From GCA-2401155 sp045047085 (GTDB lineage Bacteria; Pseudomonadota; Alphaproteobacteria; Rhizobiales; Rhizobiaceae), in contig JASFYT010000046.1 of assembly GCA_045047085.1 (NCBI GenBank), positions 48,753 to 112,752 on the forward strand: a stretch of DNA of 64,000 bases, in the 5' to 3' direction. How positions within the stretch are numbered: the first letter of the stretch is position 1; the number at the start of each line of letters is the position of its first letter. A model generated the notes under the pieces. It was not told the origin of the DNA, ran no database searches, and saw only the letters and a program-made list of their open reading frames with translations. This document shows, piece after piece, positions 19,201 through 26,711 of the stretch. The translations under genes and the position numbers were made by a program.

Positions 19201-20427
19201 CGCAGATAGATCATAGCGTTCTGAATCAAAGAACAATGATTTGAACATTGCTTCAGCAGTATCCATAGTCGGCGGCTCACCCGGGCGCATTACCCGGTAG
19301 ATATCAAACAGAGCACCCTGACGGTTGTCGTTTTTGTCAGCAGCAAGTGTGTTTCGGATGAAAGCACCCACATTAATGTGGTCGATATTGAGAATATTGA
19401 ATTTCTTGATTTTATTTTCATCAAGAATTTCAATGGTTTTCTCGTCCAGCTCGTCGCCGGCTTCCATGTAGATTTCGCCGGTTTTCACATTGACAATATC
19501 TTCAGCAATATATTTACCGTAGACTTGCTCATTGGTGGCCTTGATGGCTTTAAGGCCATTTTCGATCAATTGTTTGATTGTGCGAGCAGTAAGTTTTTTG
19601 CCAATTTCGACAACGACTTCACCTGTATCGGCATCAATCAAATCGGCTTCAGCTTTCATGCCCTTCATGCTTTCACCGTCGAATGGCATGCGCCATCCGT
19701 CACCATCGCGTTTCAGCTCAGATGAGGTGTAGAAGGTTGAAAGGATTTCTTCCTGATCAAGACCAAGAGCCATCAACAGTGTTGTCACCGGCAATTTGCG
19801 GCGGCGATCGATGCGGGCAAAAACGATGTCTTTGGCATCAAATTCAATATCAAGCCATGAGCCACGATATGGAATAACGCGGGAAGCGAACAGCAATTTG
19901 CCGGATGAATGGGTTTTGCCTTTATCGTGATCGAAAAATACGCCCGGTGAACGGTGCATCTGGGAAACAATCACACGCTCGGTGCCGTTGACGACGAAAG
20001 TACCATTGCCAGTCATCAAAGGCATATCGCCCATATAGACGTCTTGCTCTTTGATATCCTTGACGGATTTAGCACCTGTATCTTCATCGATATCAAACAC
20101 GATAAGGCGAAGGGTAACCTTCAGCGGTGCGGAATAAGTCATGTCGCGCTGGCGACATTCTTCCACATCGTATTTTGGCTTATCAAATTCGTAACGCACG
20201 AATTCCAGCATGGATGAACCAGTAAAATCACTGATTGGGAAAACGGATTTGAATGCCGTTTGCAGACCCTCGTCACCACGACCACCTTCAGGTTCATCAA
20301 CCATCAAAAACTTGTCATAGGACTGTTTTTGAATCTCGATGAGATTTGGCATTTCTGCCACTTCTGAAATGTTTCCGAAGAATTTTCTTACGCGTTTACG
20401 ACCGTTAAAAACATGGGTTTGAGCCAT
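16264..20427 (-). CDS. rpoB: DNA-directed RNA polymerase subunit beta
   Basis: RNA polymerase beta subunit, 1387 residues. The start at 20427 ([18 protein letters not shown]) has AAGGAG upstream and matches family N-termini; the open frame continues 20 codons upstream without support. The rifampicin pocket segment [20 protein letters not shown] and then [18 protein letters not shown] look wild type. [8 protein letters not shown]-type residues near the C-terminal third ([14 protein letters not shown]) form part of the active-site surroundings. A 263-nt gap with two hairpins separates it from rplL. Confidence 0.99.
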   Translation of the reverse strand: [1387 protein letters not shown]

Positions 20428-20630
20428 GGTTGCTCCTTGATTGTACGCAGCTTTCGCCCGATACCAGTCTCTGGAAAGCCCATCCAATCGGCTTTCGGGA
20501 CACAGGTTCGTGCGTCATCTGTCATTTGCGCCAAGAACCGGTGGCAAATCGGTTCAAAATTACTAGCCAGTAATGTTACATTAGTACCCTGCCCTCAACA
20601 CCAAACGAATTTAGCACATTGTACAGGCAA

Positions 20631-20679
20631 GGCCCCGGACGAATCCGAGGCCAATTATCTTGGTGACCCGCTAGGGTCA
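20631..20679 (-). promoter_or_regulatory. Two hairpins between rplL and rpoB (possible attenuator)
   Basis: Reading the minus strand from rplL, a 6-bp stem with a 4-base loop (20664-20679) is followed by a 9-bp stem closed by a TTCG tetraloop (20631-20652, one G-T pair). No T-tract follows. In enteric bacteria the same gap holds a partial terminator and an RNase III site that lower rpoBC expression relative to rplL, so an equivalent role is plausible. Confidence 0.45.
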
Positions 20680-20690
20680 GGCAATCAAAA

Positions 20691-21062
20691 TTACTTGAGT
20701 TCAGCTTTTGCTCCAGCTGCTTCAAGTTTCTTCTGAATTTCTTCGCCTTCAGCTTTTGTAACAGCTTCCTTAATTGCTTTAGGTGCTGCTTCAACAAGGT
20801 CTTTAGCTTCTTTCAAGCCAAGGCCCGTAATGCCGCGAACTTCTTTAATCACGTTGATTTTAGAAGCGCCGATTTCAGTCAAAACGACGTCAAATTCGGT
20901 TTTCTCTTCAACAGCTTCGGCAGCATCGCCACCAGCAGCAGCAACTGCAACAGGAGCTGCCGCAGAGACGCCCCATTTTTCTTCAAGCATTTTAGAAAGC
21001 TCAGCGGCTTCCAAAACTGACAAGGTTGAAAGCTCGTCTACGATCTTTGCTAGATCAGCCAT
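20691..21062 (-). CDS. rplL: 50S ribosomal protein L7/L12
   Basis: Stalk protein L7/L12, present in several copies per ribosome and needed to recruit translation GTPases. The product is 123 residues starting MADLAKIVDELSTLSVLEAA. The N-terminal dimerisation helices are joined by an Ala/Gly-rich hinge (AAAPVAVAAAGGDAAEA) to the C-terminal domain containing KINVIKEVRGITGLGLKEAK. The start at 21062 fits the family; the longer frame from 21083 is unlikely. It lies 48 nt after rplJ, typical of the L10-L7/L12 unit. Confidence 0.98.
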   Translation of the reverse strand: MADLAKIVDELSTLSVLEAAELSKMLEEKWGVSAAAPVAVAAAGGDAAEAVEEKTEFDVVLTEIGASKINVIKEVRGITGLGLKEAKDLVEAAPKAIKEAVTKAEGEEIQKKLEAAGAKAELK

Positions 21063-21110
21063 AATAGTATTCCTTAAGTTCAAACTTCGTTTTAGTTGTG
21101 ACTAACGACC

Positions 21111-21629
21111 TTACGCCGCCTCATCCTTCTGGCCATAAGCCCCGAACACACGCGCCAATTGACCGGCAGGTGCGTTGATTACCTGTGCGATACGGCTTGC
21201 AGGGGTTGAAATCATACCCACAAGTCTACCACGCAGTTCATCCAGTGATGGTAGTGCAGCCAAAGACTTCACAGCATCAACATCGAGGTTGGTAGTGCCC
21301 ATTGCTCCACCAAGAATAACGAGTTTTTCGTTTTTCTTGGAGAATTCGACAGCTACCTTGGGTGCAGTTACAGCATCCGGGGAATATGCAATCACGGTTT
21401 GACCCTGAAACAAATCCTGAATGTGTTCTGCATCCGTGCCCTGAAGAGCGAGTTTGGCAAGACGGTTTTTCGCGACTTTAACGGTTCCGCCTGCTTCCTT
21501 CATGCTTGCCCGCAGGGCACTCATGTCAGCAACAGTCAAACCGGTATAGTGAGCAACGACCACAGCGCCAGATTCCTGGAACACAGTATTCATGGAAGCT
21601 ACAAATTCACTTTTTTCCGCTTTATCCAC
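21111..21629 (-). CDS. rplJ: 50S ribosomal protein L10
   Basis: Stalk base protein L10, which anchors L7/L12 dimers to 23S rRNA and in many proteobacteria represses its own mRNA. The product is 172 residues with MDKAEKSEFVASMNTVF at the start and the conserved HYTGLTVADMSALR and VKVAKNRLAKLALQGT in the RNA-binding domain. The C-terminal helix that binds L7/L12 ends in RVFGAYGQKDEAA. A leader of about 320 nt with an L10-leader-like motif precedes it. Confidence 0.98.
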   Translation of the reverse strand: MDKAEKSEFVASMNTVFQESGAVVVAHYTGLTVADMSALRASMKEAGGTVKVAKNRLAKLALQGTDAEHIQDLFQGQTVIAYSPDAVTAPKVAVEFSKKNEKLVILGGAMGTTNLDVDAVKSLAALPSLDELRGRLVGMISTPASRIAQVINAPAGQLARVFGAYGQKDEAA

Positions 21630-21894
21630 AGTCTCTCTCCGTTTTAGATCCCCATCGAAACGATGGTTTTCCGGTTAAGTGCCATTCTTTGCTACCTAGG
21701 TAACATCAAACGACGTTTCGAGGTCCTGTCCCTGATAGACACCCCAATAACGCGGGATTGCCACAAGGCTTACGAGTTTGAACTAGGGATTTTCATCCCA
21801 GTGAGGCATTCACCTCAAAATTCGTTCTCACTTCCATCTATTGCAGGTCTATGGTTTCAAAATTTCCATCCATCGCTGAACTTCAATTCTATCC

Positions 21895-21945
21895 CCAAGG
21901 ATTAAGGCACCAACCATAAGGTAGGCCACCCACAGTCTCGGACAG
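21895..21945 (-). promoter_or_regulatory. L10 (rplJ) leader-like RNA element
   Basis: On the minus strand the segment reads CCTGTCCGAGACTGTGGG then GGTGGCC, and further on GGTGCCTTAATCC. This resembles the conserved core of the proteobacterial L10 leader, the binding site for the L10(L12)4 complex that represses rplJL translation. It lies about 270 nt upstream of the rplJ start. The match is from memory of the family, not a covariance search. Confidence 0.55.
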
Positions 21946-21947
21946 GT

Positions 21948-21977
21948 ATTATTCAAAACACGGCAGGCTCACGCCAA
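21948..21977 (-). promoter_or_regulatory. Possible rplJL promoter
   Basis: TTGGCG (21972-21977) and AATAAT (21948-21953) lie 18 bases apart on the minus strand. A start about 7 bases later would place the L10-leader-like element at the very 5' end of the transcript, as expected for that motif. Both boxes are moderate matches. Confidence 0.3.
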
Positions 21978-21994
21978 TTCGCATTTTGAAACTC

Positions 21995-22036
21995 CGGCGG
22001 CGAGCCGCCGAAATCTTGTTTTGGTGGCAAGCCACC
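21995..22036 (-). other. Two tandem similar hairpins after rplA
   Basis: On the minus strand two units of the form AAGATT-hairpin follow rplA: stem GGTGG/CCACC with loop CTTG (22023-22036) and stem CGGCGG/CCGCCG with loop CTCG (21995-22010). They share the flank and the loop pattern C-T-Y-G but the stems differ, so they are paralogous or co-varied copies. They may form the 3' end of the rplKA message. Confidence 0.5.
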
Positions 22037-22061
22037 GAATCTTATTCAGCCCGTTAGAGCT

Positions 22062-22754
22062 TTATTCAGTCATAGATGCCGGATCAACTTTGACACCGGG
22101 ACCCATGGTAGAAGAAATTGCTACGCGCTGAAGGAATGTTCCTTTGGCGCCCGTTGGCTTCGATTTAATGACCGCATCGGTCAGCGCGCGGATATTTTCT
22201 TCCAGCGCATCAGCACCAAAGGAAGCTTTTCCGACGCCAGCCTGAATGATACCAGCTTTTTCAACGCGAAATTCCACTGAACCGCCTTTGGCAGCCTTAA
22301 CCGCAGCAGCAACATCCATAGTCACCGTTCCGGTTCTTGGATTTGGCATCAAATTGCGTGGGCCAAGCACTTTACCCAGACGACCAACAAGGGCCATCAT
22401 GTCTGGAGTTGCAATGCAGCGGTCAAATTCGATTTTGCCGGCCTGAACATCAGCCATCAGATCATCTGAACCAACAATATCAGCGCCAGCAGCTTTTGCT
22501 TCTTCGGCTTTATCGTCCTTAGCGAACACAGCAACACGAACAGTACGGCCAGTACCATTTGGCAAATTGATAACGCCGCGAACCATCTGGTCAGCGTGAC
22601 GAGGATCAACGCCCAAATTCATTGCAATCTCGATGGTTTCATCGAACTTGGCGGATGCACGTTCTTTGACCATGGCAACAGCCTCAGTCAAACCGTACAA
22701 TTTTTCGCGATCAATGCCTTCTGAGGCAGATTTAAATCTTTTTCCAATAGCCAT
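22062..22754 (-). CDS. rplA: 50S ribosomal protein L1
   Basis: L1 stalk protein, involved in release of deacylated tRNA from the E site; in many bacteria it represses the rplK-rplA message. The product is 230 residues, the standard length. Conserved segments seen are DQMVRGVINLPNGTGR near residue 58, VGRLGKVLGPRNLMPNPRTGTV near 130, and VEFRVEKAGIIQAGVGK near 160. It lies 3 nt after rplK. Confidence 0.98.
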   Translation of the reverse strand: MAIGKRFKSASEGIDREKLYGLTEAVAMVKERASAKFDETIEIAMNLGVDPRHADQMVRGVINLPNGTGRTVRVAVFAKDDKAEEAKAAGADIVGSDDLMADVQAGKIEFDRCIATPDMMALVGRLGKVLGPRNLMPNPRTGTVTMDVAAAVKAAKGGSVEFRVEKAGIIQAGVGKASFGADALEENIRALTDAVIKSKPTGAKGTFLQRVAISSTMGPGVKVDPASMTE

Positions 22755-22757
22755 CAG

Positions 22758-23186
22758 TTAGCCCTCCGTTTCCACGCCCATTGAGCGGGCGGAACCTTCA
22801 ACAATCTTCATTGCGGCTTCGATGGTGGTTGCATTGAGATCAACCATCTTCTTTTCTGCAATTTCCTGAACCTGCTTGCGGCTCAATTTAGCAACCGATT
22901 CGCGACCAGGCTCTGCTGACCCCTTTGCCAACCCAGCAGCCTTACGGATAAAGAAAGACATCGGCGGTTGCTTCAACACGAAGGTGAAGGACTTGTCCTG
23001 GTAAATGGTAATTACACAAGGAACCGGAGCCCCTTTTTCCATTTCCTGGGTTTTAGCGTTGAACGCCTTACAAAATTCCATGATATTCAGGCCACGCTGA
23101 CCAAGTGCCGGACCGATTGGCGGCGAAGGCGATGCGCTTCCTGCTGGAACCTGAAGCTTCAGGTATCCGTCAATTTTTTTAGCCAT
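22758..23186 (-). CDS. rplK: 50S ribosomal protein L11
   Basis: Protein of the GTPase-associated centre, needed for stringent response activation by Rel in many bacteria. The product is 142 residues. The N-terminal domain carries VPAGSASPSPPIGPALGQRGLN with the conserved proline-rich linker, and the C-terminal rRNA-binding domain includes ATTIEAAMKIVEGSARSMG. A gap of 197 nt lies between it and nusG; a 6-bp stem (23244-23249 with 23254-23259) is the only structure I noted there. Confidence 0.98.
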   Translation of the reverse strand: MAKKIDGYLKLQVPAGSASPSPPIGPALGQRGLNIMEFCKAFNAKTQEMEKGAPVPCVITIYQDKSFTFVLKQPPMSFFIRKAAGLAKGSAEPGRESVAKLSRKQVQEIAEKKMVDLNATTIEAAMKIVEGSARSMGVETEG

Positions 23187-23383
23187 AATTCACTCTGCTA
23201 TTTGCATCACCTGCCGAAAAACAAGTGACGCGGTTCAAATTAACCGGAACAAATTCCGGCGTCGCAGTTGCGTGGTAGGCTCGACCTGAACCGGCAAAAG
23301 TTCAAACAAGCTCCCACACTCTTTATTACGAACCCTTACCCCAAAACCGAAAACCAATTTTGGGAGGCACGCTTTAACAGGGC

Positions 23384-23914
23384 CTAAGTCTTCTCGACCT
23401 GACCATACTCAAGATCAACCGGGGTAGCCCGACCGAAAATTGAAACTTCCACTTTAAGGCGCGCACGCTCCTCGTCCACTTCCTGAACGATACCGTTGAA
23501 CGAAGCAAACGGGCCATCAGAAACACGAACACTCTCACCCACATCAAACATGATAGAGGGCTTAGGACGGTCAACGCCTTCTTGAACCTGATTAAGAATG
23601 CGCTCAGCTTCACGCTCCATAATTGGCTGAGGCTTATGGTCGGAACCAAGAAAGCCTGTTACCTTCGGAGTATTCTTGATCAAGTGGAACGCCTCATCGG
23701 TCATTTCCATCTTCACAAGCACATAGCCCGGGAAAAACTTACGTTCAGCATCGACCTTGCGACCCCGACGAACCTCAACGACCTTTTCAGTCGGCACCAA
23801 AACAGCCTCAAACAAATGCTCAAGACCTTTTTGCTTAATCTGTTCTTCTATCGATTCCGCCACCTTCTTTTCGAAATTCGAATAAGCGTGAACGATGTAC
23901 CAGCGGTGCGCCAT
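23384..23914 (-). CDS. nusG: Transcription termination/antitermination factor NusG
   Basis: NusG binds the clamp of RNA polymerase, suppresses pausing and links it to Rho or the ribosome. The product is 176 residues. The NGN domain starts MAHRWYIVHAYSNFEKKV and includes KFFPGYVLVKMEM; the C-terminal KOW motif lies in VGESVRVSDGPFASFNGIVQEV, followed by the terminal strand DLEYGQVEKT. It lies 91 nt after secE in the usual secE-nusG-rplKA order. Confidence 0.98.
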   Translation of the reverse strand: MAHRWYIVHAYSNFEKKVAESIEEQIKQKGLEHLFEAVLVPTEKVVEVRRGRKVDAERKFFPGYVLVKMEMTDEAFHLIKNTPKVTGFLGSDHKPQPIMEREAERILNQVQEGVDRPKPSIMFDVGESVRVSDGPFASFNGIVQEVDEERARLKVEVSIFGRATPVDLEYGQVEKT

Positions 23915-24005
23915 CTATTGTCGTATCCTTATTAACCCAGCCATTAAACCAAAGACTGGACTAAAACCTAAATTATGAACCCGTATTTTCAGGAACCTGT
24001 TTTAA

Positions 24006-24197
24006 TTAACCGAGTATCAGCCCAACACCCCAACCAAGCAACTGATCCAAAGCGAAGAAAAACAACGCCGCGATGATCACCATAATGAACACCATGATAG
24101 TGGTGATCACAGTTTCGCGGCGGGTTGGCCATGTGACTTTGGAAGTCTCGGCTCGCACCTGCTGAATAAAGGTGAATGGATTAATTTTGGCGGCCAT
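24006..24197 (-). CDS. secE: Preprotein translocase subunit SecE
   Basis: Small essential subunit of the SecYEG channel in the inner membrane. The product is 63 residues, the single-span form typical of alphaproteobacteria. The cytoplasmic amphipathic part reads FIQQVRAETSKVTWPTRRET, the family signature, and one membrane segment follows (about residues 33-60). It is the first gene of the cluster. In many Rhizobiales tRNA-Trp and a second tuf precede secE; neither is present here. Confidence 0.97.
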   Translation of the reverse strand: MAAKINPFTFIQQVRAETSKVTWPTRRETVITTIMVFIMVIIAALFFFALDQLLGWGVGLILG

Positions 24198-24355
24198 GTG
24201 CTAGAACGCTTTCGCTCAGATTTTTGAACTCGATTATACTTACCCCAGTTGACCTAAAAATGTTGACGAAAACCGTTGTAAAGCAACCAATTTTCCACAC
24301 ATTTTAGCGCGTACAGCAGAATCTCTTCACTATACGCGCGTCAGCTAGAGGCCTC

Positions 24356-24384
24356 TACATAAAACGTAGGGTTGAAAAGCGCAA
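24356..24384 (-). promoter_or_regulatory. Possible secE-nusG promoter
   Basis: TTGCGC (24379-24384) and TATGTA (24356-24361) are separated by 17 bases on the minus strand, about 150 bases before the secE start. The boxes are moderate matches to the housekeeping consensus. Confidence 0.33.
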
Positions 24385-24422
24385 GGGGTTGTTTAAGGGA
24401 ATCCTGAAAATTCAACCCCTTA

Positions 24423-24460
24423 TTTACAGATTAATGGCGTTTTTACAGATTAATGGCGTT
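24423..24460 (+). repeat. Perfect 2 x 19-bp tandem repeat
   Basis: The 19-base unit beginning tttacagattaatgg occurs twice back to back (24423-24441 and 24442-24460) without a mismatch. It lies between secE and the divergent manC-like gene, outside any supported coding frame. A recent slippage duplication is the simplest explanation. Confidence 0.85.
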
Positions 24461-24843
24461 CTTGTACAGGATGATCGCAATGAAGCCCCAAATAGAATTT
24501 TTCATTTCCCATAATGAACTGAATATGAATGCGCCATTCACTGCGTGTTGTGTAGCAATTATTTAAAAGCGGTGAATGGGGCTTTTGCGGTGTGGTGGCT
24601 TGTTGTCCGCCCTGAAGCGGAGCGAAGGATTAAAATTATGTGTACTGAAAATTCCGGGAAGTATCGAAGTTTTTGCGAAGCAATTTCCAGGCATAAGACA
24701 AGTGAAACTGAACAGAAGGATTCGTTTCAAAATGACCTGTCTGGTTTATTGGTCACAATTGACAAGGCTGGCCATCAGATAGGCGTCAAAGGTACATTAC
24801 TTTGTTAATGAAGTGCGAACCGATGATGAGAAACGAAATGGCG

Positions 24844-24873
24844 TTGGATAATTGTTAGAATATTTGGTATAAT
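24844..24873 (+). promoter_or_regulatory. Possible promoter of the manC-like gene
   Basis: TTGGAT (24844-24849) and a perfect TATAAT (24868-24873) with an 18-base spacer, 35 bases before the ATG. The -10 box is strong and the -35 box weak. Confidence 0.42.
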
Positions 24874-24907
24874 TGTTGGATTATATTGGTCTTGGGATTC
24901 TCACTAA

Positions 24908-26341
24908 ATGAACGCTGAAAATAATTTGATCCTGCCGGTTATTCTCGCTGGCGGTAAGGGTTCCAGATTGTGGCCCATGTCGCGGACCGCGCGTCCGAAA
25001 CAGTTTTTGTCCCTTACGGGTGATCTCACATTGTTTCAACAGACTTTAAAGCGTTTGCAGGATCCGTCGATTTATAAAGCGCCGATTATAATAACCAATA
25101 GCGAGTATCGCTTCATCGTTGCAGAGCAGGCGCTTGAATGTGATGTCGAACTTGGTGCTATTTTGCTAGAGCCGGTGGCGCGCAATACCGCGGCAGCAAT
25201 TGCGGCGGCAAGTATTGTAGCTTCCAGCGACACCCCATCTCAACTGGTACATGTGCTCGCCTCCGATCATGTGATTGAAGTTGATGCGGCTTATCTTGAA
25301 GCGCTTCGTGTGGCAAAGGCTACGGCCCTTTCCGGGCGGTTAGCGACATTTGGCATCAAACCTTATGAGCCGGCGACGGGCTTTGGCTATATCGAGGCTG
25401 GCGAACGCGAGGAAAGCGGTGCTAATATCGTTAGCCGATTTGTAGAAAAGCCGGATGCAGAGCGTGCAGAAGAAATGATTGCCTCTGGCAATTTTTACTG
25501 GAATTCAGGCATGTTCCTGTTTGCCAGCAATGTGTTTTTGAGCGAATGCGAAACTCATGCTCCAGAAGTTTATGCAGCCGCAAAAACATCGGTAGAAAAA
25601 GCCACGAAAGATCTGGATTTTATCCGGCTTGATACAGATGGATTTTCTGCCTCTCCCAATATTTCCGTCGATTATGCTATTTTTGAAAAGACCTCTCTGG
25701 CATCCGTCGTTCCCTCCCCGATCATCTGGTCTGACCTTGGTGCATGGGATGCTGTGTGGAAAGCGGGGAACCGCGATAAAGACGGCAATTTACAGCGAGG
25801 AAGCGTGACCCTGCGCAACACCACCGATTCCATCGTCATTTCTGAAAAGCTGCATATGGTTGTGAACGGGCTGGATGACGTAACCGTTATTGCAACGCAG
25901 GATGCGGTTTATGTGGGGCGTTTGTCTGATGCTCAAAGCGTTGGTTCAATTGTTGATAGTCTCAAGGAAAACCCCGATACGGTGGCGCTGACAGAAGATC
26001 ATCGGACCAGCTATCGCCCGTGGGGTGGATATTCATCTTTGGAAATCGGCGAGCGCTTTCAGGTTAAGCGCCTGTTCGTTAAACCGGGTAAGCGGCTTTC
26101 GCTGCAAAAACACCGTTTCCGCTCCGAGCACTGGGTCGTGGTTGCTGGCACCGCCGAGGTGCAGATCGGTGAAAAAATCATGACCATTGGAGAAAACGAA
26201 AGCGTTTATATTCCTGTTGGCGAACTTCATCGACTTTATAATCCGGGAGAAACTCTGCTGGAATTGATTGAAGTGCAGACCGGGACTTATTTTGGTGAGG
26301 ACGATATCATCCGGGTCGAGGATGAATTCGGACGCACCTGA
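24908..26341 (+). CDS. manC: Mannose-1-phosphate guanylyltransferase / mannose-6-phosphate isomerase
   Basis: Makes GDP-mannose from mannose-1-phosphate and GTP, a precursor for surface polysaccharides. The product is 477 residues. The nucleotidyltransferase domain opens with VILAGGKGSRLWPMSRTARP at about residues 11-30 followed by KQFL. A C-terminal cupin domain from about residue 360 (RPWGGYSSL, PGKRLSLQKHRFRSEHW) is the type II isomerase part, so the enzyme may be bifunctional. It has its own promoter-like sequence and no adjacent polysaccharide genes. The lyxose/mannose isomerase-like gene at 9681 acts on related sugars but is not linked. Confidence 0.93.
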   Translation: MNAENNLILPVILAGGKGSRLWPMSRTARPKQFLSLTGDLTLFQQTLKRLQDPSIYKAPIIITNSEYRFIVAEQALECDVELGAILLEPVARNTAAAIAAASIVASSDTPSQLVHVLASDHVIEVDAAYLEALRVAKATALSGRLATFGIKPYEPATGFGYIEAGEREESGANIVSRFVEKPDAERAEEMIASGNFYWNSGMFLFASNVFLSECETHAPEVYAAAKTSVEKATKDLDFIRLDTDGFSASPNISVDYAIFEKTSLASVVPSPIIWSDLGAWDAVWKAGNRDKDGNLQRGSVTLRNTTDSIVISEKLHMVVNGLDDVTVIATQDAVYVGRLSDAQSVGSIVDSLKENPDTVALTEDHRTSYRPWGGYSSLEIGERFQVKRLFVKPGKRLSLQKHRFRSEHWVVVAGTAEVQIGEKIMTIGENESVYIPVGELHRLYNPGETLLELIEVQTGTYFGEDDIIRVEDEFGRT

Positions 26342-26399
26342 ATTTGCGTGCCAGCGTCTGCTAGCATATAATTTGGATCAAGTGTAATTGGAGCCAAGA

Positions 26400-26711
26400 A
26401 TGAGCAATTTCATTCATTTAAACGTCGAAAATGCCGAGCCGCCTCATGGTCTTTCAGCTCCTTTGCAAGCCCTTTGGTGGTTGAAAAAAGGTAATCTGAC
26501 CATCGGGCCCGAGTGGGAAAAGGGTCATGGAATTTGCCAAACCGCCGAAGGCATTCACGATTATGACTGGGTTCATGCGCTTTCTCACTGGATTGAAGGG
26601 GATATGGGCAATGCCAGTTACTGGTATCGTCGTGTGGACAAGGAACGCGTAGGTGGCAATGTTTCGGAAGAATGGGAACATATCGTCACAAAATTGAGTA
26701 CCGGAACATGA
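26400..26711 (+). CDS. Conserved small protein, unknown function
   Basis: A 103-residue Trp-rich cytoplasmic protein of no known function; similar proteins occur in Rhizobiales as hypothetical proteins. Seen here: LQALWWLKKGNLTIGPEW near residue 25, DYDWVHALSHWIEGD near 60 and ASYWYRRVDKER near 78, with eight Trp in total and conserved-looking His residues. The start at 26400 (MSNFIHLN) has GGAG upstream. Its stop overlaps the start of the spermidine synthase-like gene (ATGA), so the two proteins are made from one message and may act together. Confidence 0.82.
   Translation: MSNFIHLNVENAEPPHGLSAPLQALWWLKKGNLTIGPEWEKGHGICQTAEGIHDYDWVHALSHWIEGDMGNASYWYRRVDKERVGGNVSEEWEHIVTKLSTGT

Larger units (their letters stand above)
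21630..22061 (-). other. rplA-rplJ intergenic leader region
   Basis: A 432-base gap without a coding frame of good character. In order on the minus strand it holds two similar hairpins after rplA, a possible promoter, an L10-leader-like motif, and about 265 bases of additional rplJ leader in which I saw no further recognisable element. Confidence 0.6.
24198..24907. other. 710-base gap between secE and the manC-like gene
   Basis: This gap holds a possible secE promoter, a 9-bp inverted repeat (24383-24391 with 24413-24421) whose right arm can alternatively pair with 24369-24376, the 19-bp tandem repeat, and a possible promoter at the right end. Two short frames near 24545-24808 have no ribosome binding site and a composition unlike the neighbouring genes, so I do not call them. 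The position often occupied by tRNA-Trp and tuf in relatives is empty. Confidence 0.6.

Noticed and set aside
21630..22061. Short 80-residue frame in the rplA-rplJ gap
   Set aside because: No start signal, and the region has the features of a regulatory leader.
23340..23364. 7-bp inverted repeat after nusG as a terminator
   Set aside because: Long loop and no T-tract; nusG is normally co-transcribed with rplK.
24369..24421. Competing inverted repeats as a transcription attenuator for manC
   Set aside because: They lie more than 480 bases before manC without a T-tract, and no leader peptide is visible.
24545..24808. Open frames of 87 and 68 residues in the secE-manC gap
   Set aside because: No ribosome binding site, two overlapping frames of equal length, and composition unlike the neighbouring genes.
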